Assembly: GCF_038449125.1 (NCBI RefSeq)
Contig: NZ_CP151800.1
Coordinates: 4,722,839-4,786,838 of the forward strand
Direction: 5' to 3'
DNA length: 64,000 nt
DNA from: Kosakonia sp. BYX6
GTDB taxonomy: Bacteria; Pseudomonadota; Gammaproteobacteria; Enterobacterales; Enterobacteriaceae
Positions 1-13,048 of this stretch are shown piece by piece. The notes beneath the pieces are model-generated. The model was not told the origin of the DNA. It saw nothing but the letters and a program-made list of their open reading frames with translations, and searched no databases. Made by a program: the position numbers and the translations under genes. Position 1 is the first letter of the stretch. Every line of letters begins with the position of its first letter.

Positions 1-53
1 GGCGTTTTGATACCGGGATGCGCAGCCGCTTGCTGCGCCGCTGGCGACGTTAA
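1..53 (+). CDS. viaA: ViaA C-terminus (partial)
   Basis: Only the last 16 codons are inside the window, read in the frame that starts at base 3 and stops with TAA at 51-53. The translated tail is [16 protein letters not shown], the basic C-terminus I recall for the von Willebrand factor A domain protein ViaA, partner of the RavA AAA+ ATPase. In E. coli viaA is also convergent with asnA. Here the stop codons overlap: the asnA stop occupies 50-52 on the other strand. The identification rests on this short tail and on gene order. Confidence 0.75.
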   Translation, partial: RFDTGMRSRLLRRWRR

Positions 54-1042
54 AGCAGATCGGCAACCTGTTCGCGCACTGATGACGGCCAGACACCGCA
101 CTGCACTTGCCCAATATGCGGTAATTGCAGCAGCAGCATGGTAAGGCGTGACTGGCCAATACCGCCGCCGATGGTTTGCGGCATTTCACCGCGTAGCAGC
201 GCCTGGTGCCACTCCAGTTGCAGCCTCTCTTCATCACCAGTCAGTTTCAACTGGCGTTTTAATGCCTCGGCATCCACGCGAATCCCCATCGATGAGAGTT
301 CCAGCGCATCATCCAGCACCGGGTTCCACACCAGAAGATCGCCGTTGAGGCCGCTAAACCCAGATTCTGCCGGCGTGCTCCAGTCATCATAATCCGGCGC
401 GCGGACATCGTGACGTTTACCGTCGCTGAGTTTACCGCCAATCCCCATCAGGAACACCGCGCCAAGTTCTTTGGCGATCGCTTTCTCGCGGCCTTTCGCG
501 TCAAGATCCGGGAAGCGCTCAAGCAGGGTTTCGCTGTGCACAAAGTGGATCTGCTCTGGCAGGAACGGTGCCAAACCAAATCGTTCACTGACGGCGGCTT
601 CGGTGGCTTTGATCCCGGACCAGATCGCTTCCACGGTGCTTTTTAATGTCGCCACTTTGCGCTGGTCATCACCCAGTACGCGCTCCCAGTCCCACTGATC
701 AACATACACAGAATGAATGGCAGAAAGCCTGTCTTCATCCGGGCGCAGGGCTTTCATATGCGTGTACAGCCCTTCCCCGGCGCTGAAATCATGTTGACCC
801 AGCGTCTGACGTTTCCATTTCGCCAGTGAATGCACCACTTCAAAGCGGGCATCCGGCAGCGTTTTCACATTGACCTGTACCGCTTTTTCGCACCCCGACA
901 GGTTATCTTGCGTGCCATCACCGACGCGGCTGAGGATCGGTGCCTGGACTTCAATCAGGCCCAATTTTTCTTCCAGCTGGCGGGAAAAGAACGATTTAAC
1001 GAAGGCAATCTGGCGTTGTTTAGCGATGTAAGCGGTTTTCAT
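50..1042 (-). CDS. asnA: Aspartate-ammonia ligase (asparagine synthetase A)
   Basis: Makes asparagine from aspartate, ammonia and ATP in the cytoplasm through an aspartyl-adenylate intermediate. The 330-residue product has the usual family length and aligns end to end with E. coli AsnA. Visible hallmarks are the [10 protein letters not shown] stretch at residues 41-50, with the aspartate-binding Asp46, and the class II aminoacyl-tRNA-synthetase-like segment [11 protein letters not shown] near residues 292-302 that holds the ATP-binding arginine. It is divergent from asnC, its regulator, with 150 bp between the start codons. In enterics AsnC activates asnA when asparagine is scarce. Nothing looks broken. 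Confidence 0.97.
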   Translation of the reverse strand: MKTAYIAKQRQIAFVKSFFSRQLEEKLGLIEVQAPILSRVGDGTQDNLSGCEKAVQVNVKTLPDARFEVVHSLAKWKRQTLGQHDFSAGEGLYTHMKALRPDEDRLSAIHSVYVDQWDWERVLGDDQRKVATLKSTVEAIWSGIKATEAAVSERFGLAPFLPEQIHFVHSETLLERFPDLDAKGREKAIAKELGAVFLMGIGGKLSDGKRHDVRAPDYDDWSTPAESGFSGLNGDLLVWNPVLDDALELSSMGIRVDAEALKRQLKLTGDEERLQLEWHQALLRGEMPQTIGGGIGQSRLTMLLLQLPHIGQVQCGVWPSSVREQVADLL

Positions 1043-1130
1043 TATGTTACTCCTGTCTCCTGAGGCTTTTAATTAAGCAACAAAACATCGCTCCAACTCA
1101 ATAATCAGCAATTAAAAAGCCGTTAGCGCT

Positions 1131-1159
1131 TTTGAATCGACAAAATCACCGGCTAAAAT
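1131..1159 (+). promoter_or_regulatory. Candidate asnC promoter
   Basis: A TTTGAA hexamer (1131-1136) and a TAAAAT hexamer (1154-1159) lie 17 bp apart, 34 bp before the asnC start codon. This fits sigma-70. The downstream stretch up to 1180 contains an imperfect GAATGA/TTATTCAT symmetry that could be part of an AsnC site. The call is from spacing and consensus only. Confidence 0.5.
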
Positions 1160-1192
1160 AGAATGAATCCTCATTATTCATAAGAAAACCGT

Positions 1193-1651
1193 ATGGAAAA
1201 TTATCAAATCGACAATCTGGACCGCGGCATCCTCGACGCGTTAATGGCCAATGCGCGCACCGCTTATGCCGAACTGGCCAAACAATTTGGCGTCAGCCCC
1301 GGCACGATTCATGTGCGTGTAGAGAAAATGAAGCAGGCGGGGATCATTACCGGCGCGCGAATTGATGTCAGCCCAAAGCAGTTGGGCTACGACGTTTGCT
1401 GCTTTATCGGCATCATTTTGAAAAGCGCAAAAGATTACCCGTCCGCGCTGGCAAAACTTGAAAGCCTGGAAGAGGTAACGGAGGCGTATTACACCACCGG
1501 TCACTACAGCATCTTTATTAAGGTGATGTGCCGCTCGATCGATGCGCTCCAGCAGGTACTTATCAACAAGATCCAAACAATTGATGAGATTCAGTCCACG
1601 GAAACACTGATCTCCCTGCAAAACCCGATTATGCGTACGATCCGCCCTTAA
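1193..1651 (+). CDS. asnC: AsnC, Lrp-family regulator of asparagine synthesis
   Basis: An Lrp/AsnC-type transcription regulator of 152 residues, the normal length. The N-terminal helix-turn-helix (about residues 8-60) starts with the typical IDNLDRGILDALMANAR motif, and the C-terminal ligand-binding RAM domain (about 68-150) contains the conserved YYTTGHYSIFIKV strand. In E. coli it activates asnA in the absence of asparagine and represses itself, and read-through from asnC reaches mioC and oriC. It is followed by a weak hairpin overlapping its stop codon and then by mioC. Confidence 0.96.
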   Translation: MENYQIDNLDRGILDALMANARTAYAELAKQFGVSPGTIHVRVEKMKQAGIITGARIDVSPKQLGYDVCCFIGIILKSAKDYPSALAKLESLEEVTEAYYTTGHYSIFIKVMCRSIDALQQVLINKIQTIDEIQSTETLISLQNPIMRTIRP

Positions 1652-1663
1652 CCGGGCGTTTTC
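1643..1663 (+). terminator. Weak hairpin after asnC
   Basis: A CGCCC/GGGCG stem (1643-1647 with 1654-1658) overlaps the asnC stop codon and is followed by GTTTTC. The stem is short and the U-run broken, so termination is probably partial, in line with read-through toward mioC known in E. coli. Confidence 0.5.
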
Positions 1664-1683
1664 ATCCCCTCTTAATACCCGCA

Positions 1684-1692
1684 TTGTCCACA
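1684..1692 (+). promoter_or_regulatory. DnaA box upstream of mioC
   Basis: TTGTCCACA differs from the consensus TTATCCACA at one position and lies 79 bp before mioC. In E. coli DnaA binds the mioC promoter region and represses transcription that would otherwise cross oriC. The match and place support the same role. Confidence 0.6.
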
Positions 1693-1770
1693 GGTAGATC
1701 CCAGCCCATTCACAGCGTACAATGCGTCTCACTTTGTCGCCGAAGGGCGAGTAAAACGGAGCGGGATTTC

Positions 1771-2220
1771 ATGGCAGACATTACTCTTATTAGCGGCAGC
1801 ACCCTTGGTGGCGCGGAATATGTGGCGGAACATCTGGCAGAAAAGCTGGAAGACGCAGGTTTTAGCACCGAGACATTGCATGGCCCGCTATTAGACGATC
1901 TGACGCCGCAGGGCATCTGGCTGGTTATCAGTTCCACCCACGGTGCGGGCGATCTGCCTGAGAATTTGCAACCGCTTCTTGATGATCTGAATGAGCAAAA
2001 ACCCGATCTGTCGCAGGTGCGCTTCGGCGCCATCGGTATTGGCAGTCGCGAATATGACACTTTTTGTCAGGCGATTGAAAAACTGGAGGCTTCATTAATA
2101 GCAAATGGCGCTAAACAGATCGGTGAAACACTGAAGATCAACATTCTCGAACACGATATTCCGGAGGATCCGGCAGAAGAATGGTTGGGATCCTGGAAAA
2201 ATTTACTCAATAACGATTAA
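1771..2220 (+). CDS. mioC: MioC flavodoxin-like protein
   Basis: A single-domain flavodoxin-fold, FMN-binding electron carrier of 149 residues (about two longer than in E. coli). The phosphate-binding loop SGSTLGGAEYVAE sits at residues 8-20 and the second FMN loop STHGAGDLPEN near 55-65. E. coli MioC was reported to support biotin synthase in vitro; its in vivo role is unclear. The start at 1771 (MADITLIS) matches the family; an upstream in-frame ATG at 1684 would add 29 unrelated residues. mioC abuts oriC, and its transcription proceeds into the origin. Confidence 0.95.
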   Translation: MADITLISGSTLGGAEYVAEHLAEKLEDAGFSTETLHGPLLDDLTPQGIWLVISSTHGAGDLPENLQPLLDDLNEQKPDLSQVRFGAIGIGSREYDTFCQAIEKLEASLIANGAKQIGETLKINILEHDIPEDPAEEWLGSWKNLLNND

Positions 2221-2226
2221 AGATCG

Positions 2227-2505
2227 CGCGATCAGATGTGGATAACTATGCTTAAAAGGCCTTATTAACCGGTAGTTATCCAATGAATAACCCTTGTTCA
2301 GTTTTTGAGTTGTGTATAACTAGCCATTCTGCTCCCAGCTTATACTGTTCAGGATCACCGATCATTCACAGCTAATGATCCTGCCTAATGAATTGATCTT
2401 AAAGCGATGATCCGGGTTATCCACAAGACATCGCGATCCTAATAAGAGATCACAATAGAACAGATCTCTCTAAATAAAGATCTTCTTTTTAATACCCAGG
2501 GATCC
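2227..2505. other. oriC: Chromosomal replication origin oriC
   Basis: The segment between mioC and mnmG aligns with E. coli oriC in reverse orientation. DnaA boxes seen: R4 TGTGGATAA 2237-2245, R3-like TTATCCAAT 2276-2284, R2 TGTGTATAA 2311-2319, R1 TTATCCACA 2417-2425. The duplex-unwinding 13-mers follow on the mnmG side: CTAATAAGAGATC 2439-2451, AATAGAACAGATC 2454-2466 and CTAAATAAAGATC 2470-2482. Thirteen GATC sites lie between 2222 and 2510, the substrate of Dam methylation and SeqA sequestration. DnaA-ATP is expected to open the AT-rich end next to mnmG. Confidence 0.96.
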
Positions 2506-2592
2506 GATCCTTTCTCACTGGACTAAAGTTGAGTAGAATCCACGGCCCGGGCTTCAATCCCATTTCTAACCGCTTAGGCGAGGCATACCACC

Positions 2593-4482
2593 ATGTTTTA
2601 TCCGGATCCTTTTGACGTCATCATCATTGGCGGGGGTCATGCAGGCACTGAGGCCGCAATGGCCGCAGCGCGTATGGGTCAACAGACTCTGCTTTTGACA
2701 CACAATATCGACACGCTGGGGCAGATGAGTTGCAACCCGGCGATCGGCGGTATTGGGAAGGGACACCTGGTAAAAGAAGTGGATGCGCTTGGCGGGCTGA
2801 TGGCGAAAGCGATCGATCAGGCTGGCATCCAGTTTAGGATACTAAACGCGAGCAAAGGCCCGGCCGTTAGGGCAACCCGTGCACAAGCGGATCGCGTGCT
2901 TTACCGCCAGGCGGTGCGTACCGCGCTGGAGAACCAACCGAATCTGATGATCTTCCAGCAGGCGGTTGAAGATCTGATTGTCGAAAACGATCGTGTTGTC
3001 GGTGCCGTGACCCAGATGGGGCTTAAATTCCGCGCCAAAGCGGTGGTGTTGACCGTTGGGACATTCCTTGACGGCAAGATCCATATCGGTCTGGATAACT
3101 ACAGCGGTGGCCGCGCAGGCGATCCGCCGTCGATTCCGCTGTCACGCCGTCTGCGTGAACTGCCGTTGCGTGTCAGCCGCCTGAAAACCGGTACGCCGCC
3201 GCGTATTGACGCGCGCACTATCGATTTTAGTGTCCTGGCGCAGCAGCATGGCGATAACCCGATGCCGGTGTTTTCGTTAATGGGCAATGCCGCTCAGCAT
3301 CCGCGTCAGGTGCCGTGCTATGTCACGCACACCAACGAAAAAACCCATGACGTAATTCGTAATAACCTCGATCGCAGCCCGATGTATGCCGGGGTGATCG
3401 AAGGGATCGGCCCGCGTTACTGCCCGTCGATCGAAGACAAAGTGATGCGCTTTGCCGATCGTAATCAACACCAGATCTTCCTCGAGCCGGAAGGCCTGAC
3501 ATCCAACGAAATTTATCCGAATGGTATCTCCACCAGCCTGCCGTTCGATGTGCAAATGCAAATTGTCCGTTCCATGCAGGGAATGGAAAACGCGAAAATC
3601 GTTCGTCCTGGCTATGCCATTGAGTACGATTTCTTCGATCCGCGTGACCTGAAACCGACGCTGGAAAGCAAATACATTCATGGGCTGTTCTTCGCGGGCC
3701 AAATCAACGGCACCACCGGCTATGAAGAAGCCGCGGCGCAAGGTTTGCTGGCCGGTTTGAACGCCGCACGCAGCGCTGCCGACAAAGAGGGCTGGGCGCC
3801 GCGTCGCGATCAGGCTTACCTGGGCGTACTGGTGGACGATCTCTGCACGCTGGGTACCAAAGAACCGTACCGCATGTTCACTTCCCGTGCGGAATACCGC
3901 CTGATGCTGCGCGAAGACAACGCCGATCTGCGTTTGACCGAAGCCGGTCGTGAACTGGGTCTGGTGGATGATGAGCGTTGGGCGCGCTTCAACGAGAAGC
4001 TGGAGACCATTGAGCGTGAACGCCAGCGCCTGAAATCCCAGTGGGTTTCCCCTGCTTCCGAACATGCACCTAACGTGAATGCGCACCTGACCGCGCCGCT
4101 GTCGCGTGAAGCCAGCGGTGAAGATCTGCTGCGGCGCCCGGAAATGACCTACGAGCAGCTGGTACAGCTGACGCCGTTCGCACCGGGACTGGAAGATAAG
4201 CAGGCTGCTGAGCAAGTGGAAATCCAGGTGAAGTACGAGGGTTACATCGCGCGTCAGCAGGATGAAATTGAAAAACAGCAGCGCAACGAAAATACGCTTC
4301 TGCCTGCGTCACTGGATTATCGCCAGGTGAATGGTCTGTCCAACGAAGTGATCGCCAAACTCAACGATCACAAACCGTCGTCCATTGGTCAGGCATCGCG
4401 TATCTCCGGGATCACACCGGCGGCTATCTCCATTCTGCTGGTGTGGCTGAAAAAACAGGGTATGCTGCGCCGCAGCGCTTAA
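2593..4482 (+). CDS. mnmG: MnmG (GidA), tRNA wobble-uridine modification enzyme
   Basis: FAD-dependent subunit that, with the GTPase MnmE, installs 5-(carboxymethyl)aminomethyl on U34 of several tRNAs, using methylene-tetrahydrofolate. The 629-residue protein has the family's full length. The dinucleotide-binding motif [10 protein letters not shown] is at residues 13-22, and the C-terminal helical region (about 550-629) contacts MnmE. Its partner mnmE lies at 59204-60568 in this window. The gene starts about 90 bp past oriC, and its transcription is known in E. coli to influence initiation. The start ATG at 2593 follows AGGCG. Confidence 0.98.
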   Translation: MFYPDPFDVIIIGGGHAGTEAAMAAARMGQQTLLLTHNIDTLGQMSCNPAIGGIGKGHLVKEVDALGGLMAKAIDQAGIQFRILNASKGPAVRATRAQADRVLYRQAVRTALENQPNLMIFQQAVEDLIVENDRVVGAVTQMGLKFRAKAVVLTVGTFLDGKIHIGLDNYSGGRAGDPPSIPLSRRLRELPLRVSRLKTGTPPRIDARTIDFSVLAQQHGDNPMPVFSLMGNAAQHPRQVPCYVTHTNEKTHDVIRNNLDRSPMYAGVIEGIGPRYCPSIEDKVMRFADRNQHQIFLEPEGLTSNEIYPNGISTSLPFDVQMQIVRSMQGMENAKIVRPGYAIEYDFFDPRDLKPTLESKYIHGLFFAGQINGTTGYEEAAAQGLLAGLNAARSAADKEGWAPRRDQAYLGVLVDDLCTLGTKEPYRMFTSRAEYRLMLREDNADLRLTEAGRELGLVDDERWARFNEKLETIERERQRLKSQWVSPASEHAPNVNAHLTAPLSREASGEDLLRRPEMTYEQLVQLTPFAPGLEDKQAAEQVEIQVKYEGYIARQQDEIEKQQRNENTLLPASLDYRQVNGLSNEVIAKLNDHKPSSIGQASRISGITPAAISILLVWLKKQGMLRRSA

Positions 4483-4494
4483 TGCTTTGCCATT

Positions 4495-4555
4495 GCCCGG
4501 TTGCGCTTACCGGGCCTACTGAACTTCGTAAAGCGGGTAAGTGTGCGCTACCCGC
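4495..4555. repeat. REP-like palindromes between mnmG and rsmG
   Basis: Two hairpins follow mnmG: a GCCCGG...CCGGGC arm pair within 4495-4516 and a perfect GCGGGTA/TACCCGC pair within 4533-4555. Sequence style (GCGCTTACCGGGCCTAC) resembles enteric REP elements. There is no U-run, so message stabilisation or partial attenuation is more likely than termination. Confidence 0.6.
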
Positions 4556-4582
4556 CATTTAGTATTTCAACAGGTATTCACT

Positions 4583-5206
4583 GTGCTCAATAAACTCTCT
4601 CGTCTGCTGGATGAAGCCGGCATTTCGCTGTCCGATCTTCAGCAACAACAGCTAGTGGCTTACGTCGAACTGCTCCACAAATGGAACAAAGCGTACAACC
4701 TGACGTCGGTACGCGATCCGAACGAGATGCTGATCCGCCATATCCTCGACAGCATTGTGGTTGCGCCTTACCTGCAAGGGACACGTTTTATCGATGTGGG
4801 TACCGGGCCGGGTTTGCCTGGCATTCCGTTGTCTATCGTTCGCCCTGAATCTCACTTCACGTTGCTCGACAGCCTCGGAAAACGCGTGCGCTTTTTACGC
4901 CAGGTACAACACGAGTTGAAATTGAGCAATATCGAGCCGATTCAGAGCCGTGTAGAAGATTTTCCAGCCGAACCGCCATTCGATGGTGTGATCAGCCGTG
5001 CCTTTGCCTCGCTGAACGATATGGTGAACTGGTGCCACCACTTGCCGGGCGAAGAGGGCCGTTTCTACGCGCTGAAGGGCTTGGTACCTGATGATGAAAT
5101 TGCGCTGTTACCTGCTCATTTAGCCGTTGAAGCCGTTATTAAGCTTGATGTTCCTCACCTCGACGGTGAACGTCATTTGGTCATCGTTAAAGCAAATAAA
5201 ATTTAA
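4583..5206 (+). CDS. rsmG: RsmG (GidB), 16S rRNA m7G527 methyltransferase
   Basis: Methylates N7 of G527 in 16S rRNA with S-adenosylmethionine; loss gives low-level streptomycin resistance in E. coli. A GTG start at 4583 gives 207 residues, the E. coli length, and begins [13 protein letters not shown] where the family begins MLNKLS. An upstream in-frame ATG at 4541 would add 14 unrelated residues from the REP region. The SAM-binding motif [10 protein letters not shown] is at residues 71-80. It is probably cotranscribed with mnmG. Confidence 0.96.
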   Translation: MLNKLSRLLDEAGISLSDLQQQQLVAYVELLHKWNKAYNLTSVRDPNEMLIRHILDSIVVAPYLQGTRFIDVGTGPGLPGIPLSIVRPESHFTLLDSLGKRVRFLRQVQHELKLSNIEPIQSRVEDFPAEPPFDGVISRAFASLNDMVNWCHHLPGEEGRFYALKGLVPDDEIALLPAHLAVEAVIKLDVPHLDGERHLVIVKANKI

Positions 5207-5823
5207 TAATTATCAAAAAATGTTGAATTCGTGCTGTTGCTTGATTGTTAAAAAACGAGACTAAAATCAATGATACTTCTGGTTACATTTAACAATCTAT
5301 TTACCAGGATTTTTCTGACATTTAACGATGATAATTTTATTAACGGATAAAATAATCAACCGCGAAAATATCAGTCCGCTAAAAATCGGCAAACAGAACC
5401 AAATTGAGATGTAAAATAATTATTAAAAATGTCAACGGAAGGTTTTCGTTGTAGAGGTGGGTGTTTTAAAAAGAGTTGTGATAAATCATCTTAAATATCA
5501 GAAAGATGAAAAGTATCAAATTCCCGACGTGATTAATCAGGCAGACGCATAAATGTTTATTTTGTGACCGAGTGCACGCTTTGCCGCCACGTTTTTCGCG
5601 TTATTTGTACTTTTGCTCGAAGGTTCACAGTTTCGCCAAAAGTTTAAAAATAGCCCTCGTGAAAAATATTTAAACATTTATTCACCTTTTCGCTACTTAT
5701 AGTTTGAAATCACGAGGCCGCACCGTATAATTTGACCGCTTTTTGATGCTTGACTCGCGGCCCTAAAGAACGTTTTATACGACACGCGGCATACCTCTAA
5801 GGGAGCAGGAGTTAAGAAACGTC
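5207..5823. other. AT-rich rsmG-atpI gap
   Basis: The 617 bp hold no credible gene on either strand. The first 450 bases are strongly AT-rich with many short A and T tracts, which suggests nucleoid-protein binding. No clear rho-independent terminator follows rsmG. The only element called is the promoter at 5703-5731. Confidence 0.6.
5703..5731 (+). promoter_or_regulatory. Probable atp operon promoter
   Basis: TTTGAA (5703-5708) and a perfect TATAAT (5726-5731) are separated by 17 bp, about 92 bp before the atpI start. This is the best sigma-70 match in the gap and lies where the main E. coli atp promoter lies. Confidence 0.75.
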
Positions 5824-7031
<1,208 letters not shown>

Positions 7032-7061
7032 TTTTTAACAACACTACTACGTTTTAACTGA

Positions 7062-7345
<284 letters not shown>

Positions 7346-7377
7346 TAGAACGTTAACCAGATAAGAGGCATTGTGCT

Positions 7378-7848
7378 GTGAATCTAAACGCAACAATCCT
7401 CGGCCAGGCCATCGCGTTTGTCCTGTTCGTTCTGTTCTGCATGAAGTATGTATGGCCGCCGTTAATGGCTGCCATCGAAAAACGTCAGAAAGAAATTGCT
7501 GACGGTCTCGCTTCCGCAGAACGCGCTAAAAAGGACCTGGATCTTGCGCAGGCCAATGCGACCGACCAGCTGAAAAAAGCGAAAGCTGAAGCTCAGGTAA
7601 TCATCGAACAGGCGAACAAACGCCGTGCTCAGATCCTGGACGAAGCGAAGACTGAAGCCGAGCAGGAACGTAACAAAATCGTGGCGCAGGCGCAGGCGGA
7701 AATTGACGCCGAACGTAAACGCGCTCGCGAAGAGCTGCGTAAGCAAGTGGCTCTGCTGGCTGTTGCCGGTGCCGAGAAGATCATCGAGCGTTCCGTGGAT
7801 GAAGCTGCTAACAGCGACATCGTGAATAAACTGGTCGCTGAACTGTAA
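7378..7848 (+). CDS. atpF: F1Fo ATP synthase subunit b
   Basis: The peripheral stalk subunit, 156 residues, dimeric. One N-terminal transmembrane helix (about residues 5-25) is followed by a long charged coiled coil up to about residue 120 and a delta-binding C-terminus. The start is GTG at 7378, the same codon used in E. coli; the preceding AAGAGG lies 10 bases upstream. Confidence 0.98.
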   Translation: MNLNATILGQAIAFVLFVLFCMKYVWPPLMAAIEKRQKEIADGLASAERAKKDLDLAQANATDQLKKAKAEAQVIIEQANKRRAQILDEAKTEAEQERNKIVAQAQAEIDAERKRAREELRKQVALLAVAGAEKIIERSVDEAANSDIVNKLVAEL

Positions 7849-7862
7849 GGAGGGAGGGGCTG

Positions 7863-8396
7863 ATGTCTGAATTTGTAACGGTAGCTCGCCCCTACGCCAA
7901 AGCAGCTTTTGACTTTGCCGTCGAAACCCAGAGTGTTGATCGCTGGCAGGATATGCTGGCGTTTGCCGCCGAGGTGACGAAAAACGAACATATGGCAGAG
8001 CTTCTCTCCGGTGCACTGGCGCCGGAAACGCTCTCTGAATCGTTTATCGCCGTATGTGGTGAGCAACTGGACGAAAAAGGCCAAAACCTGATTCGTGTGA
8101 TGGCCGAAAACGGTCGTCTTAAGGTGCTCCCTGATGTTCTCGAGCAGTTTATTCAATTGCGGGCGGCCAGCGAAGCTATCGCCGAAGTCGAAGTGACTTC
8201 CGCCACCGCACTGAGTGAAGAACAGCTTGCGAAAATCAGCACAGCGATGGAAAAACGTCTGTCACGCAAAGTGAAGCTGAATTGCAATATCGATAAGTCT
8301 GTAATGGCAGGCGTAATCATCCGTGCGGGTGATATGGTCATTGATGGCAGCGTACGCGGCCGTCTTGAACGCCTTGCAGACGTCTTGCAGTCTTAA
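7863..8396 (+). CDS. atpH: F1Fo ATP synthase subunit delta
   Basis: A 177-residue F1 subunit that joins the crown of alpha3beta3 to the b2 peripheral stalk. The N-terminal helical bundle (about residues 1-105) begins [19 protein letters not shown], the family signature region. The strong AGGAGGGAGGGG ribosome-binding region lies between the atpF stop and the ATG. It is closely spaced with atpA (12 bp). Confidence 0.97.
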   Translation: MSEFVTVARPYAKAAFDFAVETQSVDRWQDMLAFAAEVTKNEHMAELLSGALAPETLSESFIAVCGEQLDEKGQNLIRVMAENGRLKVLPDVLEQFIQLRAASEAIAEVEVTSATALSEEQLAKISTAMEKRLSRKVKLNCNIDKSVMAGVIIRAGDMVIDGSVRGRLERLADVLQS

Positions 8397-8408
8397 GGGG
8401 ACTGGAGC

Positions 8409-9950
8409 ATGCAACTGAATTCCACCGAAATCAGCGAACTGATCAAGCAGCGCATTGCTCAGTTCAGTGTTGTGAGTGAAGCTCACAACGAAGGTACTAT
8501 TGTTTCTGTAAGCGACGGTGTTATCCGCATTCACGGCCTGGCCGATTGTATGCAAGGCGAGATGATTTCTCTGCCGGGTAACCGTTACGCTATCGCACTG
8601 AACCTGGAGCGCGACTCCGTAGGTGCAGTTGTGATGGGTCCGTATGCTGACCTCGCCGAAGGCATGAAGGTTAAGTGTACTGGCCGTATTCTTGAAGTTC
8701 CGGTTGGCCGTGGCCTGCTGGGTCGCGTGGTGAACACCCTGGGTGCGCCGATCGACGGTAAAGGTCCGGTTGATAACGACGGCTTCTCGCCGATCGAAGT
8801 TATCGCGCCGGGCGTTATCGATCGTCAATCCGTCGATCAGCCGGTTCAGACCGGTTATAAATCTGTTGACGCCATGATCCCAATCGGTCGTGGTCAGCGT
8901 GAACTGATCATCGGCGACCGTCAGACCGGTAAAACCGCGATGGCAATCGACGCCATCATCAACCAGCGTGACTCCGGCATCAAATGTGTGTACGTGGCTA
9001 TCGGCCAGAAAGCGTCCACCATTGCCAACGTGGTTCGCAAACTGGAAGAGCACGGCGCGCTGTCCAACACGATCGTTGTTGTGGCGACCGCGTCTGAATC
9101 CGCTGCACTGCAATACCTGGCGCCATATGCCGGTTGCGCAATGGGCGAATACTTCCGTGACCGCGGTGAAGATGCGCTGATCGTTTACGATGATCTGTCC
9201 AAACAGGCTGTTGCTTACCGTCAGGTTTCCCTGCTGCTCCGTCGTCCGCCAGGACGTGAAGCATTCCCGGGCGACGTATTTTACCTCCACTCCCGTCTGC
9301 TGGAGCGCGCATCCCGCGTAAACGCGGAATACGTTGAGAACTTCACCAAAGGTGAAGTGAAAGGTAAAACCGGCTCCCTGACCGCGCTGCCGATTATCGA
9401 AACTCAGGCGGGTGACGTTTCTGCGTTCGTTCCGACCAACGTAATTTCTATTACCGATGGTCAGATCTTCCTGGAAACCAACCTGTTCAACTCCGGTATT
9501 CGTCCGGCGGTTAACCCGGGTATCTCCGTATCCCGTGTGGGTGGTGCAGCTCAGACCAAGATCATCAAGAAACTGTCCGGTGGTATCCGTACCGCGCTGG
9601 CACAGTATCGTGAACTGGCAGCGTTCTCTCAGTTCGCTTCCGATCTGGATGAAGCAACCCGTAAACAGCTGAGCCATGGTCAGAAAGTGACCGAGCTGCT
9701 GAAGCAGAAACAGTATGCCCCAATGTCTGTTGCACAGCAGGGTCTGGTGCTGTTCGCGGCTGAACGCGGTTACCTCGAAGATGTGGAACTGGCGAAAATC
9801 GGTAGCTTCGAAGCCGCTCTGCTGGCGTACGTCGACCGTGATCACGCTCCGCTGATGCAAGAAATCAACCAGTCCGGTGGCTATAACGACGAAATCGAAG
9901 GCAAGCTGAAAGGCATCCTCGATTCCTTCAAAGCAACCCAGTCCTGGTAA
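8409..9950 (+). CDS. atpA: F1Fo ATP synthase subunit alpha
   Basis: The non-catalytic nucleotide-binding F1 subunit, 513 residues as in E. coli. The Walker A motif GDRQTGKT is at residues 169-176, and the arginine finger Arg376 (ISVSRVGGA) supplies a residue to the catalytic site on beta. The beta-barrel N-domain and helical C-domain are intact. RBS GGGGACTGGAG precedes the ATG. Confidence 0.99.
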   Translation: MQLNSTEISELIKQRIAQFSVVSEAHNEGTIVSVSDGVIRIHGLADCMQGEMISLPGNRYAIALNLERDSVGAVVMGPYADLAEGMKVKCTGRILEVPVGRGLLGRVVNTLGAPIDGKGPVDNDGFSPIEVIAPGVIDRQSVDQPVQTGYKSVDAMIPIGRGQRELIIGDRQTGKTAMAIDAIINQRDSGIKCVYVAIGQKASTIANVVRKLEEHGALSNTIVVVATASESAALQYLAPYAGCAMGEYFRDRGEDALIVYDDLSKQAVAYRQVSLLLRRPPGREAFPGDVFYLHSRLLERASRVNAEYVENFTKGEVKGKTGSLTALPIIETQAGDVSAFVPTNVISITDGQIFLETNLFNSGIRPAVNPGISVSRVGGAAQTKIIKKLSGGIRTALAQYRELAAFSQFASDLDEATRKQLSHGQKVTELLKQKQYAPMSVAQQGLVLFAAERGYLEDVELAKIGSFEAALLAYVDRDHAPLMQEINQSGGYNDEIEGKLKGILDSFKATQSW

Positions 9951-10000
9951 CGTCTGGCGGCTTGTCTTAGGGCAGGCCGCAAGGCATTGAGGAGAAGCTC

Positions 10001-12273
<2,273 letters not shown>

Positions 12274-12293
12274 CGCCTTAATCGGAGGGTGAT

Positions 12294-12713
12294 ATGGCAA
12301 TGACTTACCACCTGGACGTCGTCAGCGCAGAGCAACAAATGTTCTCTGGTCTGGTCGAGAAAATCCAGGTAACGGGCAGTGAAGGTGAACTGGGTGTTTT
12401 CCCGGGTCACGCACCGCTGCTCACCGCCATTAAGCCTGGTATGATCCGCATCGTAAAACAGTTCGGTCATGAAGAGTTTATCTACCTGTCCGGCGGCATT
12501 CTCGAAGTGCAGCCTGGCAGTGTGACCGTTCTGGCTGATACCGCTATTCGTGGTCAGGATCTCGACGAAGCGCGAGCCCTGGAATCGAAGCGTAAAGCAG
12601 AAGAGCACATTCAAAGCTCTCACGGTGACGTGGATTACGCTCAGGCGTCTGCGGAGCTGGCGAAAGCCATCGCGAAACTGCGTGTTATCGAGTTGACGAA
12701 AAAAGCGATGTAA
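12294..12713 (+). CDS. atpC: F1Fo ATP synthase subunit epsilon
   Basis: The F1 central-stalk subunit, 139 residues, that couples gamma to the c-ring and inhibits ATP hydrolysis through its movable C-terminal helices. The N-terminal beta-sandwich (to about residue 85) and two C-terminal helices are intact and nearly identical to E. coli. It is the last gene of the operon, followed at once by a strong terminator. Confidence 0.98.
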   Translation: MAMTYHLDVVSAEQQMFSGLVEKIQVTGSEGELGVFPGHAPLLTAIKPGMIRIVKQFGHEEFIYLSGGILEVQPGSVTVLADTAIRGQDLDEARALESKRKAEEHIQSSHGDVDYAQASAELAKAIAKLRVIELTKKAM

Positions 12714-12730
12714 CACCGGCTTGAACGTTA

Positions 12731-12765
12731 AAAAGCCAGTCTGGTTTCCAGGCTGGCTTTTTTTA
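12731..12765 (+). terminator. Rho-independent terminator of the atp operon
   Basis: An 11-bp stem AGCCAGTCTGG (12734-12744) pairs with CCAGGCTGGCT (12748-12758) with one G-U pair and a TTT loop, followed by a run of T to 12765. It is a textbook terminator 20 bp after atpC. Confidence 0.93.
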
Positions 12766-12812
12766 TGGCTGCGTTCCAGGAAAAATGAAACTGAAAATGC
12801 GTTTTAATATTT

Positions 12813-12828
12813 TGTGATGTAGTTCACA
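12813..12828. promoter_or_regulatory. Perfect CRP-type palindrome, site 1
   Basis: TGTGA-N6-TCACA with no mismatch in either half, flanked by TTT and AAA, so the symmetry extends further. It lies 107 bp before a 22-codon reading frame. A weak promoter (TTGATC 12835-12840, TAGACT 12858-12863, 17 bp spacer) starts seven bases downstream. Confidence 0.75.
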
Positions 12829-12870
12829 AAAATATTGATCGGTCAAAAAATGAGGCGTAGACTCCGTTTT

Positions 12871-12886
12871 TGTGAAGTTCATCACA
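12871..12886. promoter_or_regulatory. Perfect CRP-type palindrome, site 2
   Basis: A second exact TGTGA-N6-TCACA, centred 58 bp from site 1 and 41 bp before the ATG at 12920. If transcription starts at the promoter between the sites, this copy would overlap the start and could repress; if transcription starts further on, it could activate. The FNR consensus (TTGAT-N4-ATCAA) does not fit either site. Confidence 0.75.
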
Positions 12887-12919
12887 GAAATTAACTCCAG
12901 AAAAACAGGACACCCCCCT

Positions 12920-12988
12920 ATGAAACTGATCAATAAAATCATCGCCATCTTCAGCAACATGACCATCTCTTTTGGTAGCTTCAACTAA
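12920..12988 (+). CDS. Candidate 22-residue hydrophobic small protein
   Basis: ATG at 12920 preceded by AGGAC, 23 codons to TAA. The peptide begins MKLINKIIAIFSNM and ends SFGSFN: a basic N-terminus, an amphipathic or hydrophobic middle and a polar tail, which is common among tiny enteric membrane-associated proteins and dual-function RNAs. I do not recognise the sequence. Support comes from the ribosome-binding site, the two CRP sites upstream and the isolated position between two unrelated genes. It may be a small protein, a regulatory RNA or chance. Confidence 0.5.
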   Translation: MKLINKIIAIFSNMTISFGSFN

Positions 12989-13005
12989 ATTGCTGATTTG
13001 CCGCG

Positions 13006-13043
13006 TGGCGCTGCGCTTACCGTCGTGTGATAAGCGAGCGCCA
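13006..13043. repeat. REP-like inverted repeat
   Basis: TGGCGCTGCGCTTA pairs with TAAGCGAGCGCCA (one extra base in the first arm) around an 11-base loop. It lies between the small reading frame and the lyase stop codon, and could stabilise either convergent message. No U-run is present on either side. Confidence 0.6.
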
Positions 13044-13048
13044 TCTGG

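Noticed and set aside
3277..4215. 312-codon minus-strand frame inside mnmG
   Set aside because: Shadow of the conserved mnmG coding sequence.
8262..9860. 532-codon open frame on the minus strand across atpA
   Set aside because: It is antisense to an intact, highly conserved gene; the composition and length follow from the codon bias of atpA, and the translation shows no domain.
12763..12984. 73-codon minus-strand frame over the CRP sites
   Set aside because: It overlaps the terminator and both palindromes, and has no ribosome-binding site; it is the complement of regulatory DNA and of the small plus-strand frame.
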